Origin: Conoideocrella luteorostrata | Lineage: Eukaryota > Ascomycota > Sordariomycetes > Hypocreales > Clavicipitaceae | NCBI GenBank assembly: GCA_032433595.1 | Contig: JASWJB010000124.1 | Span: forward strand, 1 to 64,000 | Length of the DNA stretch: 64,000 nt | Direction: 5' to 3' | Shown: piece after piece, positions 11,802-24,111 of the stretch | How positions within the stretch are numbered: the first letter of the stretch is position 1 | Layout of the letters: every line of letters begins with the position of its first letter | Position numbers and translations under genes: made by a program | Notes under the pieces: model-generated | What the model was told of the DNA's origin: nothing | What the model saw: only the letters and a program-made list of their open reading frames with translations | Database searches by the model: none

Positions 11802-14800
11802 TCACGCTTCAGTGAACAAATGTGACACCCGCGCCTGCGCATTACTTGACTGAAAGGCCAGCTTTGAGATCGCCATATCTTGCTCCAGCTCTGGACAACT
11901 CGTCTTTTTGCTAACCGCAACGGAGGTATATATCAAACGAGCACAGATGGCAAATACTCTTGGGTTGGAAGCCCATCCCAACGGACCATCATCCACATCC
12001 GCGAGCTGCCCCATCTGAACAACACCGCCCCGAAGCCAATCAATCAATTTGGCCAGACTCTCATCCTTAGCACTCCACTCCAAAGCCTCAAAAACACCAA
12101 CCCAGCGCTTCGTCTCGCGCACCTCATCGACAAACAGATTCTGCTCTTCTACCACAAAGAGAGAATCGTCGAATAGCATAGACTTGGATAGTTCGACTTC
12201 TGCCGGTTCCCAACCTTCGGTTAGCGTTGCTGCCCGGATGCCGCAGTGTCCGACGAGACGGTCTACGACAACGCCCCTGAAAATGGAGCTACTGCCGAAG
12301 TTGGTGGTGAGGAATTGGAGAAGACGGTAGGCTGCTTCGAGAGGGACCAAGGCGCGTCCTACGATGGATTTGGCTGCGGCGGCGGCAACTTCACGGACTT
12401 CGTCGTCGTCGTCGTTGAGGGAATCGTAGAGGGTGATAAGGGCGGGGATCTGTTCTGGCAATTTGGCAGAAGGGTGGACGGCGAAGAAGGAGCGCAGAGA
12501 AGAGGCGGCGGCGAAACGGGTGTCGAATGTCTGATAGAGTGTTAGTTTGTTCATGAAGGGATGCGATGCATGCTAGGTGTGCGCGAGCAACACATACCTT
12601 GTCGTCTAGAGCGGCGTCAGCCGTGATGAGACCCCATGCGTGAATATCAATACGACTGGTGCCGTGAGGACTACTCAATGCAGCCGCAATGCAGCCGCTT
12701 GCTCTGATGACGGCATTCGAAAGTGCCGGATTCATTGTCCGAGCGGGAATTTCTGTCCAAAGAGCGACCAAGGCGTCTTTGGGGATCTTCTCGACGCTTC
12801 GTTGTGCGATTAGCTCATCCATAACGCTAGTTAGGTTCTCAATTGATAGAACCTGGGCCTCGGAATAGCTGGTTTCTAGACAAATGTCGATATACAAATT
12901 ACACAGGGAAGATAGCATGTCTTTTGAGCAAGATCTGAGGTTCCAGACCTTGGGGGTGGTCCCCAGAGCAGCAGCCAGACCGTCCAGCCCGATGTCTTGA
13001 TTCTGTAGAAGAAGAGATCGTAGTTTGGGGATGGGGTCCTCGACGCCTGATATTGAGTATACATCATGGATGGCCTTTTGGATTTTTAAAAGCGCGGACC
13101 CAACGTTGCTTGGTATAGAGACGCTGTATGACGATAGAGGTATGTTATTTGTCAATTGGACGGTCCAGGTGACATTAATGACATCTAGGAATGTGGCAAC
13201 AATGTCTGGGCTGTTGGGAAATAGAGCATCAACTTGGGTCTGTGAAACGAAAGTGCTAAGTTCCTCGAGGTCGCCTGTAAGAATGTTTGTTAACTCAAGG
13301 TGATCGTACGTGTTGGCGAGATGTGTATTCTTGTTGTTGTGTCTTACCGAGGAGCTGACCATGGGCAACTTCGTTGAGTCTCTCAATCACGAATTTAAGT
13401 GTTAGTAGAACGCCATGGATATGGTTTTGTTTGTTATTTGACTGGCAGGCCGTTACGCTTTGGAAAATGCTCCTAATGTCCGCGAGCCACTCTTTATGCA
13501 GGAGGCACGAGCAAAGCGTGCGGGCTGCCATTTCGCGGACGTGCCAGACGGGGCTTGACAGATATGCCGCCACATGAACTTGAATTTCGTCTCGAAGCAA
13601 GTCGGGAGGACCGGCACGACGAATAATATCCAGGGCGGGGAACACAGACTCCGCCGCTGAGCCACCAGCTGCGGCTGCAGCTGCAGTAGCGGACTCAGCA
13701 AGAATTCGATGTCCAGACTGAAGCAAGTTTTTGAGAACAGCTGGTAGATTTGGGTAGCGATGATAGTGGATGCGACTGGCTTTGCCGTCCCATCCAGCTT
13801 CGATCATAGCCTTGCTCTCATGGGTGCCAAACAGGTTGTCAATGAGGCTTCGCAAGAAAATCAGGCCGCAGTTCCGAATAGCCCACACTTCAGACCGCAA
13901 CCCGCTGGCAGCAAGTTCCAGACACTGAGGCAGATAAGACTCGGATTTGTTCCCTAGAGAGGACAGTAGCGAATTCTTGAAGATATCCTTGAGGCAGTTG
14001 TATGCATGGACTTGGGGAAGATTGGACCCATCCGTCTCGGACACCCTCGCTGTCTTCGCAGCAACGGTCATGAGCATGTCCATCACCTGATCAAATGTCG
14101 GTTGGGCAGCATTGGCTGCGAGAATTCCTGTAATCATCGAGGGAATTCCAGCGGACCGTCGAGTCGTTGAGCCTTGTGTGTGGATTGCATTCACTGTGCC
14201 CTCGTACCAGATTTCCAACAAGGGTTTTTCAGCCTCCTCAACTCGCAAATGCTTCGTCTGCTGACAGCAGGTAGCAAAAGTGGAGGACACCGTGGTAAAG
14301 GCACCTCTATGCCGGAGGTTAGTTAGCTGAGTGAAAGTCAAGTTCCCTATTCTTTCGAATACCTCTTTTGTGGGAATGATGAAGCCTTCCCGAGATCCGT
14401 TTCTTATAGTTAGGATCATGGCTCGCATAAGATTACTGCGAAATATTAGCGATGGCTCTAAGCAAAAGTCCACAAACTACAATGGTACGACATACCTTGA
14501 CTCATGAATAGCACGGAAACTGTAACTCAAGAGATCTTTGGTATCAAGTCCGCCAACGTCCTCAAGTTCTTGGGGTAGGAGTCCTTCAGGAGAATCGTCG
14601 CATAAAATATCGCGAACAGCCGTCCATGCTCGCTCGCAACACATCACAATCTCCAGTTGGAGTTTCCTCGCATCTTCTAGTTCTGGAGCAGAAAATCTGA
14701 TTTCCGAAACCACCTGCCAAGTGTGGCAAAGAGATGCAAAGTCTCCATGGAGGGGGGCACCAGCTACTGCTTGACCAAGATCACTCTCTGCCCTGGAAGT

Positions 14801-16786
14801 CTTGCGGCACAATTCCTGAACCATTTTGGAAAGCATTTTGAGTCTTTCTTCTCCTGACCCGAGGAACCTATAAAGCAGTTGCGATGCTTTGGAGGCACCA
14901 TCAGAGTGGTCTGCTCGCGCTGTCCGACAAGCGAGTTCATTAGCGCATTGTGATAAGTCTCTGATTTCAGAGACTGGAACTTTGCTAGTCTCCAACCCAG
15001 TCAAATTCAGTCGGCGATACCTTCCATCTGCGTAGCACCTTGCTAATATTGTTGCAGATAAATCCCTGACGTCTTCGAAGGGATCCATGATCAGGTCGAA
15101 TAGAACACGTGCCCACTTGTCGTCAAATCTGTCGAAGAAAAGCGACTGGTCGTCAACAGTCTCCCAAGTCTTGGAGTCCTGTCCCTCCATTCGTATAATA
15201 TACATGAGGGCTTTCAAAGCCGCAATGTGTCGCTGATATGATGTTGTGGGCGTCAGTTCATCGCATAGGAAGGCAATGTACCAGTGCAAGAACTTGATGT
15301 GGTAGTCCAGACAGTATGTTAGCTGTGCCTCGGGCAACGAGATCAAATTAGATCTATAAAGAATGGGCTGTGACTGGACATCCTGGTCTGATATGACAGG
15401 AACGGTCTGTTTTTGAGCTCTGGCCTTTGCACGAGGTATACTACGCTTCAAGACATGAATAGCACCACGAACCCTCTTAAACATATCTCGAGCATTTGCA
15501 GAAATGTCAACCCTGAATTTGGCATCGGGGTCGGCGAAAAAGTTGCTCAGATGCTTCTTGAGCAGATCAAATGCAGTTGAGGAATAGGGTCGTGTAGTAG
15601 ATGGTGATGTCACGAGAAGGGAAATTGCCAGAGACCGGACGTCATGGGAAGGATGTCCCAAAACACTCTCCAGAACCTTTTCATGTAGAATCACGGATGA
15701 CATATTGCCTGATTCGGCATCGCTGTCACCAAAAGCTAGGCAAATATATTGTTAGCCCTGTTTCTTGGTCGAATAATCATGGACTCGTACCTGGTTCCTC
15801 GACAAGGCCAACCCTTTTACCAGTTTCCAAAGCAGCTAGCTGTAGCAGGGCAGGTACAGCCATGTTCATGTCGCTAGCTCCAGATACTGCTTGGTCCTCA
15901 TTCATGCGACTCAGAAACTTCAAAGCCTCCGACCTATCAAGCTTGAATAGCGGTAAGAATATGTAATTCTTGATGGACTCAAGAAGGGCTGGTTCCTCAG
16001 CTAAGAAGTCGAGCAACCACTGATGCCAGGCATCAATACTGGGAACTACTCCTTCGTGCCGTCCCTGTCTCCAGTAACGGTACATGATTACGACTAGCCG
16101 TCCAGCTGCAGGACAGACAAAGTGCAGACGCATCCAGTGGAGGAGATGTGCCATTATGTTTCTCCATACTTCAACGCTGTCTTGGCTGTTCAATTCTGGT
16201 CGGAAGGACGCATATGTTGATTTGATATCGTCGAGGTTAATTACATCCTTGGACAGAAAGTGATCCAAGGTCTTAATCGCAGATTTCGCAACGGGCTTTG
16301 TTGAACGTCCGATCACAATCAAAACCAGGTTGTTAGTGATACCTTTCTTGATCTTTGAGACTTCCTCTTTGTTTGGATTCTTCTGGAGCAACTGAGCAAC
16401 GAGATCCAGTACTAATTTCATCGAACGATGATTGTCGGATTCATTCCATTCAATGTAAAAATTGAATAACGTCAGCGTCACATCTTGCGAAAAAGCCCAC
16501 TGCTTCAGATCACTCGTAAGAGACTTAGAAGCTTGGTCGACAAGCCCACAGAGTCTTACACAGGCATGTCCAGACACTGATTTCGGTTGGGCGGCATCCT
16601 TTAGAAGCTTCTCAAACAGGAAAACCGCGTAGCTTTTCAAGATATCAGTAAAAGACCTAGTTACAAACCTAGTACATTTTCTTACCTCTTTCCAACTCTT
16701 GGATCTTGTTGCTCCAACCATTTTACCAGTTCGACAGGGTTGGCCAACAACTCAATGGCCTCCGCTGGAGGTTCAAGTCCTTCCAT
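11802..16786 (-). CDS. TRM732: THADA/Trm732 homologue (DUF2428 HEAT-like protein)
   Basis: Six exons on the minus strand: 16786-16686, 16632-15791, 15735-14496, about 14435-13348, 13274-12598 and 12530-11802. They give about 1558 residues, typical for the family. The diagnostic LRHRGAFTTVS block of DUF2428 lies near residues 768-778, within a protein built of helical HEAT/ARM-like repeats. In yeast, Trm732 partners the 2'-O-methyltransferase Trm7 to modify nucleotide 32 of certain tRNA anticodon loops. Human THADA is its orthologue. The same cytosolic role is inferred here. The start was set at 16786 because it adds a conserved-looking N-terminus (MEGLEPPAEAIELLANPVELVKWL) and a 53-nt intron joins it in frame. 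The exon 4 start may be off by one base. The start codon faces that of uL1, 404 bp away, so the two may share a promoter region. Confidence 0.93.
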
Positions 16787-17190
16787 CGCAGCCCTGCACG
16801 AACAAAAATAGAAGACTTAGATTGCGGGCGTTATTTACATGCATTTCACGACTCCCTTCGACTTTTGGCATCCAACTTCATTACTGGAAATATAAGTCTA
16901 TCAAACCGCTTTCTATCAAGTTTTCGGTTCAGGCAAGTATACATACCAATCATAAATGAGACTTTTCGCGGATGATTGATTCATTGATTCTCACGTGAAC
17001 TCTCACGTGAGAAACTTTTGCCCTGTTCGCAACCCCACCACACAGTGAGTGAGTGGCTGGCCGAGTCCCACATTTTCAAAAATCAGCGAAATCCCCAAAG
17101 CCCACTTTGGTTTGCGAAAACCTCTACACCAACAAGACCCTCGTCCCGATCACCATTAGATAACGTCGAATCTATTGGGAGACTGCCAAA
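16787..17190. promoter_or_regulatory. Divergent promoter region of TRM732 and uL1
   Basis: This is 404 bp between two start codons that point away from each other. It contains two copies of the 10-mer TCTCACGTGA (16989-16998 and 17001-17010), each with a CACGTG E-box, spaced 12 bp centre to centre. CACGTG is the site of bHLH factors such as Cbf1. Shared regulation of two translation genes is inference. Confidence 0.5.
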
Positions 17191-18030
17191 ATGTCGAAGA
17201 TTACAGTCGGTTAGTCAAACTAGCGAAATTTTTCAATACGACCAAAAAAAAACTAATGAGCATCATCTCATGAGTTACTGTCGTATCCGTGGCATTTACG
17301 AATCATCGCTAACAGAAATCTGCTATAGCTAATGTCCGGACGCAAGTCGCCGATCTCTTGGAGTACTCCAACGAGACCAAGAAGCGCAACTTTCTGGAGA
17401 CCGTCGAGCTTCAGATCGGCCTGAAGAACTATGACCCTCAACGTGACAAGCGTTTCTCTGGCACCATCAAGCTGCCCTCCATCCCTCGCCCCAACATGGC
17501 CATCTGCATCTTGGGTGACCAGCACGATCTTGACCGTGCCAAGCACGGTGGTGTCGACGCCATGTCTGCCGATGACTTGAAGAAGCTCAACAAGAACAAG
17601 AAGCTTATCAAGAAGCTGGCTCGCAAGTATGACGCTTTCGTCGCTTCTGAAGCCCTCATCAAGCAGATTCCCCGTCTCTTGGGTCCTGGTCTGTCCAAGG
17701 GTAAGTACTGAGAACTCTTCACCGCCCTTCATGAGAGGAGCTGGTCACTGACAATTTTATTCCACAGCCGGCAAGTTCCCTACCCCCGTCTCTCACGCCG
17801 ATGACCTCACTGGCAAGATCAACGAGGTCAAGTCCACCATCAAGTTCCAGCTCAAGAAGGTTCTCTGCATGGGCGTCGCTGTCGGAAACGTCGGTATGGA
17901 GCAGGAGCAGTTGATTGGTAACATTATGTTGGCTATTAACTACCTCGTCTCTCTGTTGAAGAAGGGATGGCAGAACGTTGGCAGCTTGACCATCAAGGCC
18001 TCCATGTCTCCTCCTAAGCGTCTGTACTAA
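17191..18030 (+). CDS. RPL1: 60S ribosomal protein uL1 (L10a)
   Basis: Three exons (17191-17209, 17329-17700, 17768-18030) give 217 residues, the exact family length. The first exon encodes only MSKITV plus one base, a common layout for fungal ribosomal protein genes. The body reads [59 protein letters not shown] and GNVGMEQEQ, ending MSPPKRLY, all hallmark uL1 segments. It forms the mobile L1 stalk of the large subunit, which contacts E-site tRNA during translocation. It shares an upstream region with TRM732 and converges on SMP3 with 314 bp between stop codons. Codon use is C-ending and strongly biased (CTC, AAG, GTC), as expected for high expression. Introns have GTTAGT and GTAAGT donors. 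Confidence 0.97.
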
Positions 18031-18344
18031 GCGGCCTTGCCCTTACGGTTGACTGCTTACATTAGGGATGCTTTGTTTGGGTAAACTAAACAGAGCGAGC
18101 TTAGTAGAATACCGCAGAAATGGAGTCAAGTTTCTGAAGCTTCGCATAATCTAATTTTCTGCGACCGTGACCAATTTGTAGTCCTGTGTCCCACCACCTG
18201 AAGCCAAATCATGATGCATGAGTTGTCATCTTGAAAGTGGAAGTGAGTGATCAATGCTTGCACGCCGCTGAGGGTTGCACATCGCAAATCCATGCAATTC
18301 TTTAAAATGTATGATCAGTTCTATTTTTGTTTTCGCTACTTGAC
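18031..18344. other. Shared 3' region of uL1 and SMP3
   Basis: 314 bp between convergent stop codons. It is A/T-rich and presumably holds both 3'UTRs and poly(A) sites. Nothing else is seen. Confidence 0.6.
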
Positions 18345-20257
18345 TCAGTTTGAACAGCTTTTGGTTACCCTCCACGCAATCAAGCCCCGACGGCCAACCA
18401 CTCTGGATAAAGTTTTCCATATACCATCATCGCCGAAATCAAGGTCATCCAAGTTCAGATGCTTCCTGTAACGCCAAACTTCCCGGAATCGCAAGCCTTG
18501 CAAACCCTTGTTGGGCAGATAGGGATCTAACCATGAGGCGGATGCCGGTGCGATAAGATACGTCCCGTTCTTCTCTTTTAGGTATTCCTGATTCCGTCGG
18601 TCGGCTGGCGTATCGCAAGTGGCGAGCGCGGCAAGTTGCTCGAGCAACGCCTCCCCTTTTAGACCCATGACATCCCTAGTCTGTAAAACCTCGTTCTTAC
18701 CATTAAGAAGCCAGATCGGGGGGGTGTAAGTCTTCCACCAGATAGCATGTGTTGCGTCAGGCTGGTTGCTCATAAAGACTTGCCCAGGAATAACACCACC
18801 CTGATGGTAGGTGCCCATCAACACCCCAAAGAAGAGGTTGAAGACAATCCATGCTGCAGCCCAAGTTCGCATCATTGTCTTGCTCTTTGGCAGTTCGACT
18901 GATGAAAGGATCAGGGGTACGGTTGGAAGGAGAAAGCGGGCTTCTTGATGCGGGAATATCGACAAGACGATAAGTCCAGAAATCGCGGAATATAGCCGCA
19001 GCGAAAGGTGAGGCTTGGTGAAAAGCAGCACAGTCGCAGGCCCAAGCAGCTGCGGAAGGTTCGCTGCTATGTGCTGATACCACGGATGAACTCCATGTTG
19101 GGCAAGGTTTGTAGTATCCGAGTTGTATAGGAAGAAGTTGAGCGGAGTAATGGTAGGTCTCCAGATTAAATCGGCCCAAGTAACGGGCTCTGTAGAGTAG
19201 AAGGCGGTATCCAGCGCGATAGCTATTATTGTAGTAATTAAGGCAGCCGAAGCCAGGGCCGCAAAAGACAGAGGTCTATGACGAAAGGTCAGCGATATGC
19301 TATAAAGGGTAATTTTGTACAGGACCAAAGAGGCGACTTACTTATGCAAGAAGTGGGATATCAAGCGAAAACCAGGGATCAACAAGAAGGCTGGAAAAGT
19401 AATCCGATTAAATATACCAAAAACGGCGACAATGCCGAGGACCGTTGACGATAAAAGCGACGATTGTTGCTGTCAGCATAAAAAAAAAGGGTCAGTAAAC
19501 TGCTTACATGGCACAAGGTAGATCTGTCAGAGGTGACATACTCGAGTGTCCACAATACGCTGAATCAAAACCAAACTCCAAGCTACCACCAAAGTTTCCA
19601 CCGAGTTCGAAAACGTGTGCGTCTGATATGTCCATGTCACATAAGACGATGCAACCAACAACACAGCAACACGACGATGTCGCGGCGACGGTATCAGTTC
19701 GTGGAGCGCCCAATCCTCCAAGACAAAGCTGATTAAAAACATAAGCACCCGCAAGGCCCAAAATACAGTGATGGGAGGGATTTCGCCATCTTGTCCGTTA
19801 CCGATCCATAGCCATCGTAGCAGTAGCATAGGAAGCCCATAGACGGGCCATAATGGGAAGACGCTCCGGATCGGCTGCTCGCTCGTGAATTCCCAAGTCC
19901 TTCGAACAGGGTAGCTGAAAATTTGGCCTTAATTTCGAAACGATGTATAAGTTAGCCAACAGATCCTCTCACAAGGGTCTCCAGGGAGTCATGCGCCAGG
20001 ACCAAAAGATGATGCTATCTACCGATCCTGGGGCGCGCGCCGTGTCACGTCCCGCCAATTAGGCACTAAGCAAGTTGACAGGCACTTGGCATATGGGCTG
20101 ACCGAGGGAAAGTGGCATTGCGCAAGCGCAATAGGGAGCAAAACTCACCAGCAATGACCTCAGGGCCTTGAAAGTTCTCGTCGGGATGTAGGTAGCTGGG
20201 TGACAGGGCGAACCACAGTCGTATCAGAACAAGCAGCAGGTAAGTACGCCGCCACAT
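18345..20257 (-). CDS. SMP3: GPI mannosyltransferase 4 (Smp3/PIG-Z)
   Basis: Four exons on the minus strand (20257-20149, 19927-19542, 19469-19342, 19275-18345) give 517 residues. An ER multi-pass enzyme of glycosyltransferase family 22, it adds the fourth mannose to the GPI anchor precursor from dolichol-phosphate-mannose. This step is essential in yeast before ethanolamine-phosphate addition to mannose 3. Seen: the HPDE motif at residues 24-27 within [17 protein letters not shown], then [11 protein letters not shown], the [12 protein letters not shown] loop, and [11 protein letters not shown] (near residue 317), all family signatures. Repeated hydrophobic spans cover most of the chain. Intron 1 uses a TTAAG acceptor behind a perfect CTAAC branch site. 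It was chosen because it restores the conserved GQIFSYPV sequence. Without it the second exon would lose frame. Confidence 0.95.
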
Positions 20258-20785
20258 CGTTCAGTAGCCGTGTTGCGCGGCCGTCGATGGCATAGCAAGT
20301 GTAGGCTTGGTGAGTGATTGACAGAAAATAAAATACATGAGAGATAAAGAGGTCGGCAAAGTCAATGTGATATGGACGCTTCCAGAGCGGTGACGGGCAA
20401 AGGCAAGTTGGCGATGTGGCACTCGCTGAAGTGCTATCGAGCGGAAAGGAGGGCGGATTAATACTAGATGAAACGGAGTATATGTCGGGTGGTAACACAG
20501 CAGTTCGCATGAGTCGAAGCTGATGGTCTAGTTCGGTCGCGCCATGAGCTCTGATGTCGGAAACGTGCGTATAGTCGAAGGGGCAAAGAATTAGTTACAC
20601 TGCACCCAGAGCAAAAGAAGGTAGAGCACCCCGTGGATAGGCAAACAATTAATAAATTTGTCAACGCGTGCGAGTTTGGGCACGATTTGAGTTACGACAC
20701 GCTGACATTGGAGAACCATCAGAAAATTGTTGACATGGGGGCAGGGGAGCAGGCCATGGGCGGAATCAGGGCTGAATGGCCAGGC

Positions 20786-20834
20786 TGGCAGCCAGCAGCC
20801 AGCAGCTAGCACTGGCACCTGGCACCTGGCACCT
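20786..20834. repeat. Short tandem repeats (CAGCCAG and CTGGCAC)
   Basis: Adjacent short direct repeats: about three CAGCCAG-like units, then three CTGGCAC units. Confidence 0.75.
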
Positions 20835-21580
20835 GACGAGAGGCCGTCAGGATAATAAAAGGGGCCGAATGACCTCATCACACCGGACAAGACTAAGCCG
20901 CTTACTCTAAGGATCATAACGCCAGCTACATATTACGGACGGTTAGTTACACTTTTCCATTTACTTTTCGTCATTTGCTTCGCCATTAGTCTTTGTCTCT
21001 ATTTCTTCGCTTCCATGCTATAACTATCCCCCAATTACCTACACTATGCCCATATCCGCAAATGCAGGCTCCAGCGCGCGCAGGATGGCTTGTGGTCAAA
21101 CGTGCATGCAGACAGGACTCCGTAAGCCTAGCATGAAATGCAGACAGAACATGTTTGGAACAAGGGGCCTTCATTAATATTAATAATTAATAAGAGGCGA
21201 AAAGAACTTGAATATTCCACCAACACAACAAGTCCGAACAGGCAATGGTGCAAGGGGTTGCCACCCAAAAAGCACACCACTTCAGATTGGCAGAAAAAGT
21301 TTCGTGGCGTCGAGTCTCCAACAGAGTGAGCCGTCTCCTACAGAAGGGCAACCATGCCGCCAAGAATGCTCGTGGTCCCCGGTCGCTAATCATGGGCAGA
21401 ACCGACGCTAGGCCAGAGACGGTATCGAGCTCAGGGGGAGCTGAGGAAGCATTGAGCCTTCAAGGCCTGGACAAACACCAAAGGCTCCTTCGACCAACAT
21501 GGCGCCACTCCAGGGCCTGAGGGCGTGGCAACTAGTTAGTCGGCAATCTAACGTTCCAGGAGTGGCCAGATTATAACTAC

Positions 21581-21832
21581 CATGCGGGGGACAGTTTAAC
21601 TGAGCCATGTCGTCCACATTGTCCAATTGACCCTTTTTAATTCGAACGGCCACCACAGATGCAATTAAAGTTCATTATTAATAAAATCTATTATCTAAAT
21701 AGCTATTTAAGCTATATGATAGTTTTGCTTTTTTTTTTTTTTTTTTTTAAATCTTGTTTTTGGTCGCTAAGGCATTAATCTCTTGCGGAGTTAATGCTAC
21801 CTCGATGGCTCAGTTAAACTGTCCCCCGCTTG
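21581..21832. mobile_element. MITE-like element with 27-bp terminal inverted repeats
   Basis: The left end 21581-21607 and right end 21806-21832 are inverted copies of each other over 27 bp with one mismatch. The core reads GCGGGGGACAGTTTAACTGA. The 5-bp sequence ACTAC flanks both sides (21576-21580 and 21833-21837), as a target-site duplication would. The interior is non-coding and A/T-rich, with a 20-nt T run (21729-21748). Size, ends and lack of coding capacity fit a non-autonomous DNA transposon. I cannot assign a superfamily: a 5-bp duplication is not diagnostic, and ACTAC is common in this genome's spacers. Confidence 0.75.
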
Positions 21833-22677
21833 ACTACTCCGTAGCATTGCTGGACTCTGAGAGAAATGGCGGATTGGAGGGATGGGTCCAGAGTATCAGT
21901 TGATGCAACATCAGTCCATTGCTGCAGACGCAACACTCAGAGCCGAGTTTACAGGGTCAACACCTGAGAGGAGGAAGCCAATCAATCCCAAGCCCCTGTA
22001 CCAAAGTGAAAAGTAGCGAGAATATTGGGGATCTTGTTGGCGTGGTAATCGATTAGTTCCGGTTATCTCGGCAGAATTTCAATCAAACCGGATGTGCTGA
22101 GAGACTATGTAATAAAGGTGTACGTGCCTCATGTCGAGGCTCTCGATGCCGCAAGGCGCCTCAATAAAAGCCACTTCTTCGTGCAGGGATGTGTGAGACG
22201 ACCAGTTACTCTGCAGTCCGTATTTATAGATAGACATGCGGAGTACTCCGTACTCCGTAGAAAACCGATTTTTTATCTCAATTCGTAATTTTACAATAGA
22301 TGCCTGCTATACCCCCGTCTGGGACAGTTCGGGTGCCAACATGGCTGTGCATCACGAAACGCATATGCCATTCATACAAACTACCAAGTCTTCAAGGCTT
22401 GGATGCGCACAGCTTAGGCATTGCTATAAAATGATAGCAATAAAATCTCGAATTCGTGTCGAGTGGCCTGCGTGGCGGCGGCCACCTAGGATGATTGATC
22501 ACCTAGCCACTGCAGCAGCAAGATGCGGCTGACACTTAGTTTTCGTTCTGGCATCCACAAACGAGTCGTAGGATTTCGTCCCGGTTGGACACCAAACTCG
22601 CTCTGCTGCAATACTATCATATAATCCAAATCCTCACCAGCTAAATACTTCTTGTCCAACGGTACAAGGGCTTCACC

Positions 22678-24111
22678 ATGCATCGCGGAATCTTGCTATG
22701 TTTCTGTCTCGCCTGGTTGGCTCGAGCTTCTCTGCCGTGGGGCTCCGCCATCACAACTCCAGTCATCAAACGATCAGACTCAGTATCTTTTGACCCGCTC
22801 GCCGTTCTTGCCATTCTCTGGAACCCGCGTGCTTCTGTGAGCGCATCGCGACTCTATGCTCAGCCTTACCATAAACGCTTTCGATGGCCGCATCTGATGC
22901 AAATTGGGGCCGTGACGGTGCCCGTCTCCGTGTTGGTGGGACACCTCACACGCAATTACCGTTCTACCCACCCAGCGCTTGAGATGTTCATGGGCAATGT
23001 TGACAAGCTCAATGTCAAGTCTACTATTGGCAAAGTGATCAATTTATTCCCAACATTACCTCTAAGTAGCAACGAGTCGAGCCTTTCTGACTCGCTGGCG
23101 TTTCGACCCTCAAGACATCCAGGGAACGACATCAGGATAATTTCTTTGCTTTGGTCCGGTAAAGGGTCATCTCTAGACGGGTCTGGGCCGGAAACGCGGG
23201 CAAGTGCGTCTATCCGAGGCTGGTTCATCTGTACACTCGTCTTCCGCCTGACTGAGCTGGGCATGGGACTGATCATAGCGTGCGGGTTGACGTTCAGCGT
23301 TCTCCTGGCAGACATGTGGGGGGTCTTTCTCTTTGGATCTTATATGCTGCATTGGGTCGCCTCCACGATGGTGTCTGTGTGCCAGCTTATCCAGTCAGAC
23401 ACGTGGAAAGATCTAAACATTCGAGAAGACAACAACATCGTCTACGCCGTCTTTGAGCGTCCGTCTGGCGGGTGGGTCGTGTTCAAAGGAACCCAAGAGA
23501 CAATGGAGAGATGGGCCCGAACCTCATGGTTGTTTGTTGGTACACCATGGCACCGCCTCGTCCACTGGTTATGGATGGTGACGGGGCTCCTTGCGGCTCT
23601 AGCCTCAGTAGCAAATATGGTCAACATGAACGGCTACATACAGCTTGGATTCCTCGGCATGCTTGTGTATGGCTCTGTGGCAGAGCTCTGGCTCACGGTC
23701 GTCGATCAAATTTTCCAGGCAGATTCACTGAGCTTTCTTGGACCGTTCAGCACACATACAGTGCATTCAAATGACAAGAAATACAAAAGTGTCATACAGG
23801 CGAGCTTGGGCCTTGACGCTGCTAATCGAATCGGGCCATTAAGTTGGACTAGCTTGGGCCTTTTGCCAAAGAGAGAGCCTTTCCCAGCTCTCGAGCGGGT
23901 AGTCGCGACCCTCCTTGGTGCCGCTGAACTGGACGAAGCTCGGCTGGAACAGGCGCTGCAGGAATTCGATCAGTCATGTAAAGACTTGCCTCAGGAGGAC
24001 CATGATACACGTCAAGGCATACGGGATGAGATTGAAAGAGTCTGTGGAGAACGGCTCGATGAGCGGAGAAGCAAGGCTCACGTTGCAGTGGGACTCCCAG
24101 TGCCGGTATAA
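22678..24111 (+). CDS. Multi-pass membrane protein, family not recognised
   Basis: An intronless gene of 477 residues. It begins with a signal-peptide-like segment (MHRGILLCFCLAWLARASLPWG). Hydrophobic spans follow at roughly 79-96, 185-240 (two spans) and 300-355 (two spans), so about five membrane segments plus the N-terminal one. A conserved-looking soluble stretch between spans reads NNIVYAVFERPSGGWVVFKGT. The C-terminal 110 residues are charged and helical (LERVVATLLGAAELDEARLEQAL...). I know no family for it. The long single open frame and sharp hydrophobic pattern support a real gene. It is isolated, with 2.4 kb upstream and 1.1 kb downstream. Transport or channel function should not be assumed. 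Confidence 0.7.
   Translation: MHRGILLCFCLAWLARASLPWGSAITTPVIKRSDSVSFDPLAVLAILWNPRASVSASRLYAQPYHKRFRWPHLMQIGAVTVPVSVLVGHLTRNYRSTHPALEMFMGNVDKLNVKSTIGKVINLFPTLPLSSNESSLSDSLAFRPSRHPGNDIRIISLLWSGKGSSLDGSGPETRASASIRGWFICTLVFRLTELGMGLIIACGLTFSVLLADMWGVFLFGSYMLHWVASTMVSVCQLIQSDTWKDLNIREDNNIVYAVFERPSGGWVVFKGTQETMERWARTSWLFVGTPWHRLVHWLWMVTGLLAALASVANMVNMNGYIQLGFLGMLVYGSVAELWLTVVDQIFQADSLSFLGPFSTHTVHSNDKKYKSVIQASLGLDAANRIGPLSWTSLGLLPKREPFPALERVVATLLGAAELDEARLEQALQEFDQSCKDLPQEDHDTRQGIRDEIERVCGERLDERRSKAHVAVGLPVPV

Larger units (their letters stand above)
20258..22677. other. Intergenic region upstream of SMP3, with MITE-like element
   Basis: About 2.4 kb without a supported gene. It holds a TGGCA/CAGC tandem tract (20786-20834), an AT-rich patch (21175-21195), the 252-bp inverted-repeat element (21581-21832), and a palindromic copy of the dispersed motif (22238-22260). 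Short open frames over 21138-21520 overlap in several frames and look like chance. Confidence 0.5.
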
